NCBI GenBank assembly: GCA_902475825.1
Contig: CABSBA010000004.1
Span: 1-22,676, forward strand
Length of the DNA: 22,676 nt
Direction: 5' to 3'
Source of the DNA: an uncultured Collinsella sp.
Lineage (GTDB): Bacteria; Actinomycetota; Coriobacteriia; Coriobacteriales; Coriobacteriaceae
Shown here: piece after piece, positions 14,517 through 21,720 of the stretch
Position numbering within the stretch: position 1 is the stretch's first letter
Layout of the letters: each line of letters opens with the position of its first letter
Translations under genes and position numbers: made by a program
The notes under the pieces: generated by a model
The model's database searches: none
Told to the model about the DNA's origin: nothing
Seen by the model: only the letters and a program-made list of their open reading frames with translations

Positions 14517-15335
14517 ATGCCTCAGACTTACACGTTCGCCTCGTGGAACGTCAACGGCCTGCGCGCCGTGCTCAAAAAGGACCCGAGCTTTATCCAGATC
14601 GCGCAAGAACTCGACGTCGATATCTTGGCGCTGCAGGAGACCAAGCTGCAGGAGGGCCAAGTCGATATCGACCTGCCCGGCTATCACCAAACCTGGAGCT
14701 ACGCCGAGCGCAAGGGCTACTCGGGCACCGCGGTCTTTAGCCGCCAAGAACCGTTGCGCGTGCTGCACGCCGATGCGCTGCTACCCTACGCCGGCGAGGG
14801 TGGGGCCGCCGAGCTCGTCGCCCAAGCCGCAACCGAGGGCCGCGTCTGCGCGCTCGAGTTCGACAAGTTTTGGTTCGTGGACGTCTATACACCCAACGCC
14901 CAAAACGAGCTCGCGCGCATCGATGTGCGCATGGCCTGGGACGATGCCTATCGCGGCTTTTTGGCAGGTCTCGAGCGCGAGACCGGAAAGCCCGTCGTAA
15001 CCTGCGGCGACTTTAACGTGGCACACGAGGAGATCGACCTTAAGAACCCTAAGTCCAACCGCGGCAACGCCGGCTTTTCGGACGAGGAGCGCGGCAAGTT
15101 CACCGAGCTGCTCGACGCCGGTTTTACCGACACCTGGCGCGCGGCCAATCCGGACGTCGAGGGCGTCTACAGCTGGTGGAGCTACCGCTTTAATGCCCGC
15201 AAGAACAACGCAGGCTGGCGCATCGACTACTTCCTGGTAAGCGACGCAATCGCCGGCAACGTACGCGACACCGGTATCCGTGGCGACATCTTCGGCAGCG
15301 ACCACTGTCCCGTCACCCTCACGCTAGAGTTCTAG
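14517..15335 (+). CDS. xth: Exonuclease III-type AP endonuclease
   Basis: 272 residues. It cuts DNA at abasic sites and removes 3' blocks in base-excision repair. Motifs in order: FASWNVNGLRA near the start (Asn metal/active site), LALQETKLQ (metal-binding Glu), the Tyr/Asp-bearing region WFVDVYTPNAQ, CGDFNVAHEEIDLKNPKSN (catalytic Asp and Asn), YSWWSYR, WRIDYFLVS and the terminal GSDHCPVTLTLEF with the catalytic Asp-His pair. All key residues are present. AAAGGA precedes the ATG at 14517. An extra stretch, AELVAQAATEGR, near 98-109 is a minor family variation. Transcribed alone, divergent from the sirtuin gene and convergent with the ECF genes. Confidence 0.96.
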   Translation: MPQTYTFASWNVNGLRAVLKKDPSFIQIAQELDVDILALQETKLQEGQVDIDLPGYHQTWSYAERKGYSGTAVFSRQEPLRVLHADALLPYAGEGGAAELVAQAATEGRVCALEFDKFWFVDVYTPNAQNELARIDVRMAWDDAYRGFLAGLERETGKPVVTCGDFNVAHEEIDLKNPKSNRGNAGFSDEERGKFTELLDAGFTDTWRAANPDVEGVYSWWSYRFNARKNNAGWRIDYFLVSDAIAGNVRDTGIRGDIFGSDHCPVTLTLEF

Positions 15336-15351
15336 ACCCAACCGGCCCCTC

Positions 15352-15388
15352 GGGGACGGAAGAAAACGGATCATCTGACCTCGTCCCC
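15352..15388. repeat. Short GGGGACG...CGTCCCC inverted repeat after xth
   Basis: Seven-base arms GGGGACG (15352-15358) and CGTCCCC (15382-15388) enclose 23 nt, 17 nt after the xth stop. It may help terminate transcription, but no T-run follows. It is probably another small dispersed palindrome. Confidence 0.45.
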
Positions 15389-15392
15389 CTAT

Positions 15393-15461
15393 AAGTTGCG
15401 GTGGAATAGTTCCTGCTTCGGCCCCAAACAGCCAAAAACGAGAACTATTCCACCGCAAGTT
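15393..15461. repeat. 17-bp perfect inverted repeat with 29-nt loop between convergent genes
   Basis: TTGCGGTGGAATAGTTC (15396-15412) and GAACTATTCCACCGCAA (15442-15458) are exact complements, extendable outward by three bases with one mismatch. The loop contains GGCCCCAAACAGCCAAAAA. It fills the space between xth and the ECF S gene, may serve both genes as a barrier, and has the shape of a dispersed non-autonomous palindrome. Confidence 0.75.
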
Positions 15462-15482
15462 CGTGAGGGAACGCGAAATGCC

Positions 15483-16196
15483 CTACAGTCCGTATTTCAC
15501 GACGACTCGGTTGATACGGCGACACCAGGGCTTGTACAGGGCGGCCAAGAACACGCAGGTCGCGAGGCCGTGCGTGATATCGAACGGCACCGCCGCAGCA
15601 AGACGCGCTACGGCGCCTGCCCAGGTGAGCGGCTGCACAAAACCGATGATGTCGTATGCGTTGATCACGACGCCATACAGCAGGCCCGAGGCAAAGCCAT
15701 ACGCCAACAGCGCCGGCATTCGCACGGTTCCATCGGCGCGGTCAAACGCGCCCGCATGCGCCAGTGCGCCACCGATATAGCCCACCAGACCCCAGGCATA
15801 CATCTGCCACGGCGTCCACATGCCCTGTCCAAAAAAGAAATTACTGGTCAGCGCTGCCAACGCGCCGACCATGAAGCCGTTGCGTCGGCCCAACGTCGCC
15901 CCCGCGATAATAGCGATGGCGCTCACGGGTTTAAAGTCGGGAATAGGCCCAAACAGGATGCGCCCCGCCGCGGCCAACGCCGCCAGAACCAGCGTTGGCA
16001 TAATCTGGCGCAAGCCCGGGCGCGATACCTCATAGCCCGCAAAGAACAGTGCGAGCACGAGCGCCACTACAACCAGCATGGCAAGCGCAGCCTGCTCAAT
16101 GCCCGCCAGCAACGCCGCAGTCATCACTGCCGGCACCGCCAACAACAGCGGGATCTCCATTTTTGCGAGTAGGCGCGAGAAGCGATAATCCGCCAT
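15483..16196 (-). CDS. ECF transporter substrate-binding (S) component
   Basis: 237 residues, very hydrophobic, with about six predicted membrane segments, the size of ECF S components. These capture a vitamin or cofactor and dock on an EcfT/EcfA module. The stretch GPIPDFKPVSAIAIIAGATLG followed by SNFFFGQGMWTPWQMYAWGL is the most distinctive part and should bear on ligand type. I think it resembles S components predicted for cobalamin-like compounds, but that is weak and no riboswitch supports it. The ATG at 16196 lies 4 nt after the TGA of the ATPase gene with AGGGCG upstream; a frame opening at 16229 overlaps the ATPase and is less likely. Last gene of the T-AA-S unit. Confidence 0.82.
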   Translation of the reverse strand: MADYRFSRLLAKMEIPLLLAVPAVMTAALLAGIEQAALAMLVVVALVLALFFAGYEVSRPGLRQIMPTLVLAALAAAGRILFGPIPDFKPVSAIAIIAGATLGRRNGFMVGALAALTSNFFFGQGMWTPWQMYAWGLVGYIGGALAHAGAFDRADGTVRMPALLAYGFASGLLYGVVINAYDIIGFVQPLTWAGAVARLAAAVPFDITHGLATCVFLAALYKPWCRRINRVVVKYGL

Positions 16197-16200
16197 TCCA

Positions 16201-17844
16201 TCACGCCCTGTAGAACACGTTGTCGGCAAAGAAATCTGCCGGGGGCTCCATGCAGGCGATCTCGCCGTCGAACATCATGGCGACGTCGTCGGACACCTGC
16301 TCGGCAAAGTCTAAGTCGTGCGTGGCAATGACGACGGTGCCGCCGGCCTGCGCATGCTCGCGCAGGGCTCGGGCGATAATGCAGCGACTTGCCAGGTCAA
16401 GGCCCTTGGTGGGCTCATCAAGCAGCAGCAGCTCGGGGCCGATCAGCAGCAGCTTTGCCAACGCAAGCAGCTGGCGCTGACCGCCCGAAAGATCGTACGG
16501 GTGACGCGCCTCCAAGCCCACCAGGCCCAGGCGCGCTGTCTGCTCCCGTGCTGCGGCCTCGTCGTATCCGCAGGTCGAAGCCCATTCCATCAGCTCGTCG
16601 CGCACCGTTTCGGCGACCAGCAATGCCTTGGGGTTCTGTGGCAACAGCGCCGCCGAGGCCGCCCCACGCACCATGCGGCCACGCTGCAGCTTAGCCGTCT
16701 TGGCCAGCACCGAGAGCATCGTCGACTTGCCGCAGCCGTTTCCGCCCACGACCGCATGCACCGCGCCGGCTGAAAACGTCACATCGAGCCCGCGCAGCAC
16801 CCAACCGCCCACGCGATCGTAGCGAAACCAGCCTTCCGACAGGGTGGTAGCCGACCCGCCGTGCATTTTTTGGAGTATTCTGCTTCCATCCGTGCGCGGG
16901 AAGGCTTCCGAGCCGTTCTCGAGCGACGTTTGTGCCACAAATTCGGATGATTTGTCCAATTCCGAACTTTTTTTCGCGCTCGATACGTCCCGGGGCGGCT
17001 CCAGAGAGCCCAAATTGTCCTCACGCCTGCTGAATACTCCGTTTTTTGCACATCGGATGGCACCCCACCCCAACATGTCATCGGAAAACAGCGATTCGCG
17101 GCGTCCCAAAGAAGCCATATCCGCCACTTCGCGCACGCGACCGCCCTCAATCCGGTACGCACACGTCGCATACTCGAGCATCGGCCGCGGTTGATGCGTA
17201 GCCACAACAACCGTGCAGCCCAGCTCACGGTTCACGCGAAACAGCGCGTGCAGAAAATTCTTCTCGGCAACGGGATCGAGCTGAGACGTGGGCTCGTCGA
17301 GTAACAGCACGCGCGGACGCAGCGCCAGGACGGCGGCAAGCGACAGCAGCTGCTTGCGGCCACCCGAAAGCGTATCGGTATCGCGATGAAGCCAGTCCTC
17401 CAGACCAAAGAAATAGCTGGTCTCGGCAACACGGCGGCGCATCTCGTCGCGCGACATGCCTAAGTTTTCCAGGCCAAACGCCATCTCGTGCCACACGGTC
17501 TCGCACACAATCTGGTTCTCGGGATCCTGGAACACGTAGCCCACGCGCTCCGCAGACGCGCGCACGTCCATGTCGGCAACGTTCTCGCCCAGCACGCGCG
17601 CATCACCAGTGCGCTCGCCCGCCGGAGCGATCTCGGGCTTGAGCAGCGACAGCAGCGTCGACTTACCCGATCCGGTACCACCAACAAGCAGCGCAAATGC
17701 ACCTTGGGGAACAGACCAGTCGAGCCCCTCGAGCACCGCAGCATCAGCCCCGGGGTAGGCAAAGCTCAGGCTCCGCACCTCAATCGCCGGCATATCCGGG
17801 CCGCACGCCGCGCCCGACACCGGGCCACTATCCAACCGAGCCAT
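16201..17844 (-). CDS. Fused ECF transporter ATPase (two EcfA domains)
   Basis: 547 residues with two complete ABC ATPase domains, corresponding to EcfA1 plus EcfA2 in one chain. Domain 1: Walker A GGTGSGKS (55-62), Q-loop FQDPENQ, signature LSGGRKQ (159-165), Walker B LLLDEP (180-185), His217. Domain 2: GGNGCGKS (367-374), Q-loop LPQNPK, LSGGQRQ (452-458), LLLDEP (473-478), His509. All catalytic residues are present in both. The linker (about 260-335) is polar and Ser/Glu-rich, and residues 265-328 are encoded by a segment bounded by near-inverted repeats, which looks like an inserted element kept in frame. The ATG at 17844 overlaps the ecfT stop by one base (TGATG), so translation is coupled. 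It powers uptake by the T and S proteins on either side. Confidence 0.93.
   Translation of the reverse strand: MARLDSGPVSGAACGPDMPAIEVRSLSFAYPGADAAVLEGLDWSVPQGAFALLVGGTGSGKSTLLSLLKPEIAPAGERTGDARVLGENVADMDVRASAERVGYVFQDPENQIVCETVWHEMAFGLENLGMSRDEMRRRVAETSYFFGLEDWLHRDTDTLSGGRKQLLSLAAVLALRPRVLLLDEPTSQLDPVAEKNFLHALFRVNRELGCTVVVATHQPRPMLEYATCAYRIEGGRVREVADMASLGRRESLFSDDMLGWGAIRCAKNGVFSRREDNLGSLEPPRDVSSAKKSSELDKSSEFVAQTSLENGSEAFPRTDGSRILQKMHGGSATTLSEGWFRYDRVGGWVLRGLDVTFSAGAVHAVVGGNGCGKSTMLSVLAKTAKLQRGRMVRGAASAALLPQNPKALLVAETVRDELMEWASTCGYDEAAAREQTARLGLVGLEARHPYDLSGGQRQLLALAKLLLIGPELLLLDEPTKGLDLASRCIIARALREHAQAGGTVVIATHDLDFAEQVSDDVAMMFDGEIACMEPPADFFADNVFYRA
16861..17051. repeat. Repeat-element-like segment inside the ATPase linker
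   Basis: GTGCATTTTTTGGAGTATTC (16861-16880) faces GAATACTCCGTTTTTTGCAC (17032-17051): GTGCA and GGAGTATTC ends are shared in inverted orientation around A/T tracts. The enclosed ~190 bp is richer in A/T runs than the flanking ATPase code and encodes a polar, low-complexity linker. It resembles a non-autonomous palindromic element inserted into the gene. No target-site duplication could be fixed by eye, and the boundaries are approximate. Confidence 0.55.
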
Positions 17845-18722
17845 CAGCCAAACCTCTTCTCGTCAATCGCGTGCAGCACGCAGGGCAGCACAATCCAGGC
17901 AGCGTACACGACATAGCCCAGCCACGGCGCGGGCACCGAAAGCTGCGGGTAAAACGAATACTGCGTTGTCGCGGTCCATGCCACCGCCACCGCGGCGGCG
18001 CCAAACACCGCAAGTCCAACCAGCGCGGCAGCGTCGCCGCGCCCCAGCCGATACCGCGCGTACGTCGTGCGACGCGTCGCGGCGCCCCACCCGCGCGAGC
18101 GCATGGCGTCGGCGCGCTCAAGCGAATCTTCCATGCCCCAGCCCATCAGCACGCTCGACGCCCGCAGGCGCGATCGCACGGGGTCGGTGGGCGCACGCCC
18201 CGGTATATCAATCGCATCCTGCACCGCCAGCACCGTGCGGCCGCGGCGCAAAAACTGTGGGATAAGCCGCATGCACATCGAGATCATGAGCGCGATCACC
18301 GGCGCGGCATTGCCCAAAAGCGCAAGCACCTTGTCGTATTCGAGCAGCGACGCCGCAGCCTCAAACCACAGCACGCTCGCCACAAACAGCCCACCCATGC
18401 ACAGGCCGTACATCATGCTCTCTAGATACACCACGCGCATGCCAATATGGAAAAGCTCGGTCGAGCCCGATGCGCTAAACAGCGGATTCACCAGCGCGAT
18501 AATCAAAATCACCGGCAGCTGCCAGCGAAGCGCGCCCAACGTGCGGACAGCCCCGCGCGTCGCAAATCCATACGCCAACCCGCCTGCGAGCGACAGTGCA
18601 ATCAGCACCGGCTGCATCGAGAACATGGTGAGCCCCAACGTCAGCACCATGTAGAGCGCCGGCACCGCCGGATGCGACATCGAAAATGCCGCGACGGGTT
18701 CGTTGCCCGAACCCCCTCGCAT
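17844..18722 (-). CDS. ecfT: ECF transporter transmembrane coupling protein (EcfT)
   Basis: About 292 residues with several membrane helices in the N-terminal half and one or two at the C-terminus. EcfT joins the ATPases to the S component. The cytoplasmic stretch MEDSLERADAMRSRGWGA is the coupling region that touches the ATPases; the arginine-containing signature is of the Ala-Arg-Ser/Gly type. The stop overlaps the start of the fused ATPase gene. The start is uncertain: ATG at 18722 is chosen, GTG at 18731 has a better-spaced G-rich sequence, and the frame continues to a TTG at 18755. No riboswitch-like structure is evident in the 205 bp between it and glmU. First gene of the transporter unit. 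Confidence 0.85.
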   Translation of the reverse strand: MRGGSGNEPVAAFSMSHPAVPALYMVLTLGLTMFSMQPVLIALSLAGGLAYGFATRGAVRTLGALRWQLPVILIIALVNPLFSASGSTELFHIGMRVVYLESMMYGLCMGGLFVASVLWFEAAASLLEYDKVLALLGNAAPVIALMISMCMRLIPQFLRRGRTVLAVQDAIDIPGRAPTDPVRSRLRASSVLMGWGMEDSLERADAMRSRGWGAATRRTTYARYRLGRGDAAALVGLAVFGAAAVAVAWTATTQYSFYPQLSVPAPWLGYVVYAAWIVLPCVLHAIDEKRFG

Positions 18723-18927
18723 GATATCCACGGGCACCCCCACCCCCTCGCTCAAACGTCAACGCCGCAGCGCCGCCGCCATACACAACCAGCGCAAACG
18801 CCACGCCGGCGGCACCGACATCGGCCGCCATGAGCCAATCGCTACGCGCTCAACATATGCCTGCGGTATCATATTGCGCCGTGTATCGTTTCCAAACACA
18901 CGTCTCTATAACGTAACAGGAGATCAC

Positions 18928-20340
18928 ATGGACGCAACCGCAATTATCCTCGCCGCCGGCGAGGGCACCCGCATGAAGTCGAATCACTGCAAGGTTTCGC
19001 ACAAGATCCTGGGTAAGCCCATGGTCCAGTGGATCGTCGACGCCACCATCAAGGCCGGCTGCAGCCGCGTCGTGGTCGTCATCGGCAGCCACGCCGACGA
19101 GATGCGCGCCCTTATCGACGGCGCCTACGCCAACAGCGCCACCAAGGTCGAGTGCGTCGAGCAGACCGAGCGCCTGGGCACCGGCCATGCCGTCAAGGTC
19201 GCACTCGAGGCCTGCGGCATCACGCAAGGCCCCGTCGTCGTGCTCAACGGCGATCTGCCTCTCATCACCGCCGACACCGTCGCCAAGTTCGCGCAGACCG
19301 TCGCTACCGGCGAGCTCGCCTGCACCGTCATGACCATGACCCCGCCCGACCCCTTCGGCTACGGCCGCATCAAGCTGGGCGCCGATGGCCAGATCGAGCG
19401 CATCATCGAGCAGAAGGACTGCACGCCCGAGCAGGCCGCCACGCTGCTGGAGTGCAACGCCGGCTGCTACGCCTTCGACGGCGCGCAGCTCGCCGCCCAC
19501 ATTAACGAGATCGGCAACGACAACGCGCAGTCCGAGTACTACCTGCCCGACATGCTCGAAATCCTCAAGGGTCACGGCCAGGCGGTCTCCATCTTCCACT
19601 GTGACGACTACCGCGACGGCTTGGGCGTCAACAGCCGCATCCAGCTCGCACAGCTCACCGCCATCGCGCGCGACCGCATCAACGAGCACTGGATGGCCGA
19701 GGGCGTTACCTTCATCGACCCCACGCAGGCCTGGATCGGCCCCGATGCCGTCATCGGCCGCGACACCGTCGTGTGGCCGCAGACGCATCTGATCGGTCAC
19801 GTCACCGTGGGCGAGGAGTGCCAGCTCGGCCCCAACAGCCGCCTCACCGACACCACCGTCGGCAGCGGCTGCATCATCGATGAGACCATCGCCATCGAGG
19901 CCGTCATCGAGAACGGCGTCGACTGCGGCCCGCGCGCCTACCTGCGCCCGGGCACCCACATGCTCGACGGCTCCAAGGCCGGCACGCACGTGGAGATCAA
20001 GAAGTCCACGATCGGCGAGGGTTCTAAGGTGCCCCACCTGTCCTACATCGGCGACACCACCATGGGCTCCGGCGTCAACGTGGGCGCGGGCTCCATCACC
20101 TGCAACTACGACGGCGTCCACAAGCACAAGACCGTCATCGGCAAGGACGCCTTCATCGGTTCCGACACCATGATGGTCGCGCCCGCCCAGATTGGCGACG
20201 GTGCACTCGTGGCCGCCGGCTCCGTCATCACCGAGCCGGTCCCGGCCGATGCACTCGGTCTGGGCCGCGCCCGTCAGGTAAATATCGAGGGCTGGGCCGC
20301 CGATTATCGCCGCCGCCTGCACGAGGACGACGAGGTATAA
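18928..20340 (+). CDS. glmU: Bifunctional UDP-GlcNAc pyrophosphorylase / glucosamine-1-phosphate acetyltransferase
   Basis: 470 residues. GlmU acetylates glucosamine-1-phosphate and then attaches UMP, giving UDP-GlcNAc for peptidoglycan. The N-terminal domain carries LAAGEGTRMKS for nucleotide binding, then RLGTGHAVKVAL and VVLNGDLPLI. The C-terminal half shows hexapeptide left-handed beta-helix repeats (for example IGPDAVIGRDTVVWPQTHLI), with LRPGTHMLDGSKAGTHVEIK, SYIGDTTMG and the active-site stretch GAGSITCNYDG. The length fits the family. AGGAGA lies 6 nt before the ATG at 18928. It is divergent from the ECF operon and ends at a strong terminator before prs. No sign of damage. Confidence 0.97.
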   Translation: MDATAIILAAGEGTRMKSNHCKVSHKILGKPMVQWIVDATIKAGCSRVVVVIGSHADEMRALIDGAYANSATKVECVEQTERLGTGHAVKVALEACGITQGPVVVLNGDLPLITADTVAKFAQTVATGELACTVMTMTPPDPFGYGRIKLGADGQIERIIEQKDCTPEQAATLLECNAGCYAFDGAQLAAHINEIGNDNAQSEYYLPDMLEILKGHGQAVSIFHCDDYRDGLGVNSRIQLAQLTAIARDRINEHWMAEGVTFIDPTQAWIGPDAVIGRDTVVWPQTHLIGHVTVGEECQLGPNSRLTDTTVGSGCIIDETIAIEAVIENGVDCGPRAYLRPGTHMLDGSKAGTHVEIKKSTIGEGSKVPHLSYIGDTTMGSGVNVGAGSITCNYDGVHKHKTVIGKDAFIGSDTMMVAPAQIGDGALVAAGSVITEPVPADALGLGRARQVNIEGWAADYRRRLHEDDEV

Positions 20341-20355
20341 CGTTTTACCAAGCAC

Positions 20356-20389
20356 AAAAGGAGCTGTTCCATGAGGACGGCTCCTTTTT
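20356..20389 (+). terminator. Rho-independent terminator after glmU
   Basis: AAAAGGAGC and GCTCCTTTTT enclose a 15-nt loop, ending in T5, 16 nt after the glmU stop. It separates glmU from prs. Confidence 0.85.
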
Positions 20390-20480
20390 CTATCGTGACC
20401 TGCGCGACCGGATGAGTGGTCGGTTCGTGTCCGTTGACGGTAAAGACGTTATCAAGACTCGATAAACCCCGTCGCGCGGT

Positions 20481-20486
20481 TACAAT
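20481..20486 (+). promoter_or_regulatory. Candidate -10 box of prs (TACAAT)
   Basis: TACAAT 47 nt upstream of the prs ATG, downstream of the glmU terminator. No good -35 lies at 17 nt. It is the third use of this hexamer in the window. Confidence 0.4.
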
Positions 20487-20532
20487 GCAACAAGGCATCT
20501 ATATGGCATTCGATGTATAAAGGAGAAGGGTA

Positions 20533-21519
20533 ATGCCGATTAATGATCCCGAGAAGTCGGAGAATATGCGCAAGTCCATCCGCGTGTATTCCGGTTCCTC
20601 CAACCGTCCCCTCGCTCAGAAGATCGCTGAGTACCTTGGGGTCGAGCTTTCGGGCCTTACGCTAAAGCAGTTCGCCAACGGTGAGATTTACGCCCGCTAC
20701 GACGAGACCGTCCGCGGCGCCGACGTCTTCCTGATTCAGTCCGTGGCCGGCGGCAACGTCAACGACATGCTCATGGAGCTGCTCATCGCCACCGACGCTG
20801 CCAAGCGCGCATCCGCCCGCTCCATCACCGCCGTTATCACCCACTACGGCTATGCCCGCCAGGACCGCAAGGCCGGCCCGCGCGAGCCCATCACCGCCCG
20901 CCTCGTCGCCAACCTGCTCGAGCGCGCCGGTGTCGACCGCATCATCACCCTCGACCTGCACCAGGGTCAGATCCAGGGCTTCTTTGATATCCCGGTTAAC
21001 CACCTGTCCGCACTGCCGCTGTTTGGCCAGTACTACAACGACATGCACTTCGACACCGACAACCTGGTTGTCGTCTCCCCCGACGTGGGTCGCGCCAAGG
21101 CCGCCAAGAAGCTATCCGACATGCTCGGCTGCGACCTGGCCATCGCCCACAAGGGCCGTCCGCGCCACAACGCCGCCGAGGTCATGGGCATCATCGGTGA
21201 CATCAAGGGCAAGACCTGCGTCATCAATGACGACATGATCGACACCGCTGGCACCCTGTGCGCCAACGTCAAGGAGCTCAAGGCTATGGGCGCTGGCGAC
21301 ATCTACGTCTGCGCCACCCACGGCATCTTCTCCGGTCCGGCCATCGAGCGCCTGAACGACGCCCCGATCGTCGAGTGCGTCGTCACCGACGCCATCCCCG
21401 TCGAGGTGGGCGGCAAGATCAAGACCATCTCGGTTGCCGAGGAGTTCGCCCAGGCCATCTCCGCCGTTTACCACGAGGAGCCCGTCTCCACGCTCGTCGG
21501 CGGCGACTTCGCGCTGTAG
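20533..21519 (+). CDS. prs: Ribose-phosphate pyrophosphokinase (PRPP synthase)
   Basis: 328 residues, slightly longer than usual because of about 12 extra N-terminal residues. It transfers pyrophosphate from ATP to ribose-5-phosphate, giving PRPP for nucleotide, histidine and tryptophan synthesis. Motifs: RVYSGSSNRPLAQKIAEYLG, FANGEIYARYDETVRGADVF, the ATP-binding region YGYARQDRKAGPREPITARL, the metal-binding LDLHQGQIQGFFDIPV, VVSPDVGRAKAAKKL, and the PRPP loop VINDDMIDTAGTL. A strong AAAGGAGAAGGG precedes the ATG at 20533; an internal ATG at residue 12 would give the standard length but lacks such a site. It stands alone, with a long palindrome downstream. All catalytic motifs are intact. 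Confidence 0.97.
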   Translation: MPINDPEKSENMRKSIRVYSGSSNRPLAQKIAEYLGVELSGLTLKQFANGEIYARYDETVRGADVFLIQSVAGGNVNDMLMELLIATDAAKRASARSITAVITHYGYARQDRKAGPREPITARLVANLLERAGVDRIITLDLHQGQIQGFFDIPVNHLSALPLFGQYYNDMHFDTDNLVVVSPDVGRAKAAKKLSDMLGCDLAIAHKGRPRHNAAEVMGIIGDIKGKTCVINDDMIDTAGTLCANVKELKAMGAGDIYVCATHGIFSGPAIERLNDAPIVECVVTDAIPVEVGGKIKTISVAEEFAQAISAVYHEEPVSTLVGGDFAL

Positions 21520-21542
21520 TCGCTCGACCCTCGCATCCCTCC

Positions 21543-21647
21543 GGAAGCCCCGGTCACGCCTGCGGGGTTATCACGCGAACGTCCTCGCCGCTTTGCGGCT
21601 GCGGGATGTTCGCTTTGATAACCCCTCCCGGCGTGTCCGGGGCTTCC
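21543..21647. repeat. Long imperfect palindrome (~105 bp) after prs
   Basis: Arms of about 40 bp match with a few differences: GGAAGCCCCGG, CACGCC, GGGTTATCA and GCGAAC/CGAAC blocks occur in the same order in the left arm and in the reverse complement of the right. The centre has its own stem GCCGC-TTT-GCGGC (21587-21599). The element begins 23 nt after the prs stop, could terminate transcription, and marks the last sequence that looks native before the change of composition. Confidence 0.75.
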
Positions 21648-21720
21648 TGCTGTCTCGGGCGCGTTTTGTGCCGCGCGTTTTTGCGCGTTGCGATTTTTGC
21701 TCAACGCGGGCGCGTCGGCG
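21648..21720. other. Junction zone between native and foreign-looking sequence
   Basis: No gene. The stretch is rich in GCGCG and T/A runs (GCGTTTTTGCGCG) unlike the preceding intergenic DNA. It contains the 3' flank of the esterase-type gene, and the switch of composition must lie in or just before it. Confidence 0.4.

Noticed and set aside
14403..14768. Longer N-terminus for the sirtuin
   Set aside because: It would overlap the xth gene; GGAGG and the family alignment support the ATG at 14402.
18723..18927. Riboswitch in the ecfT/glmU divergent region
   Set aside because: No recognisable aptamer core or strong set of stems is seen that would tie the transporter to a vitamin.
18850..20355. 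501-residue open frame on the minus strand
   Set aside because: It mirrors glmU, which has full family motifs and a ribosome binding site; the antisense frame has neither.
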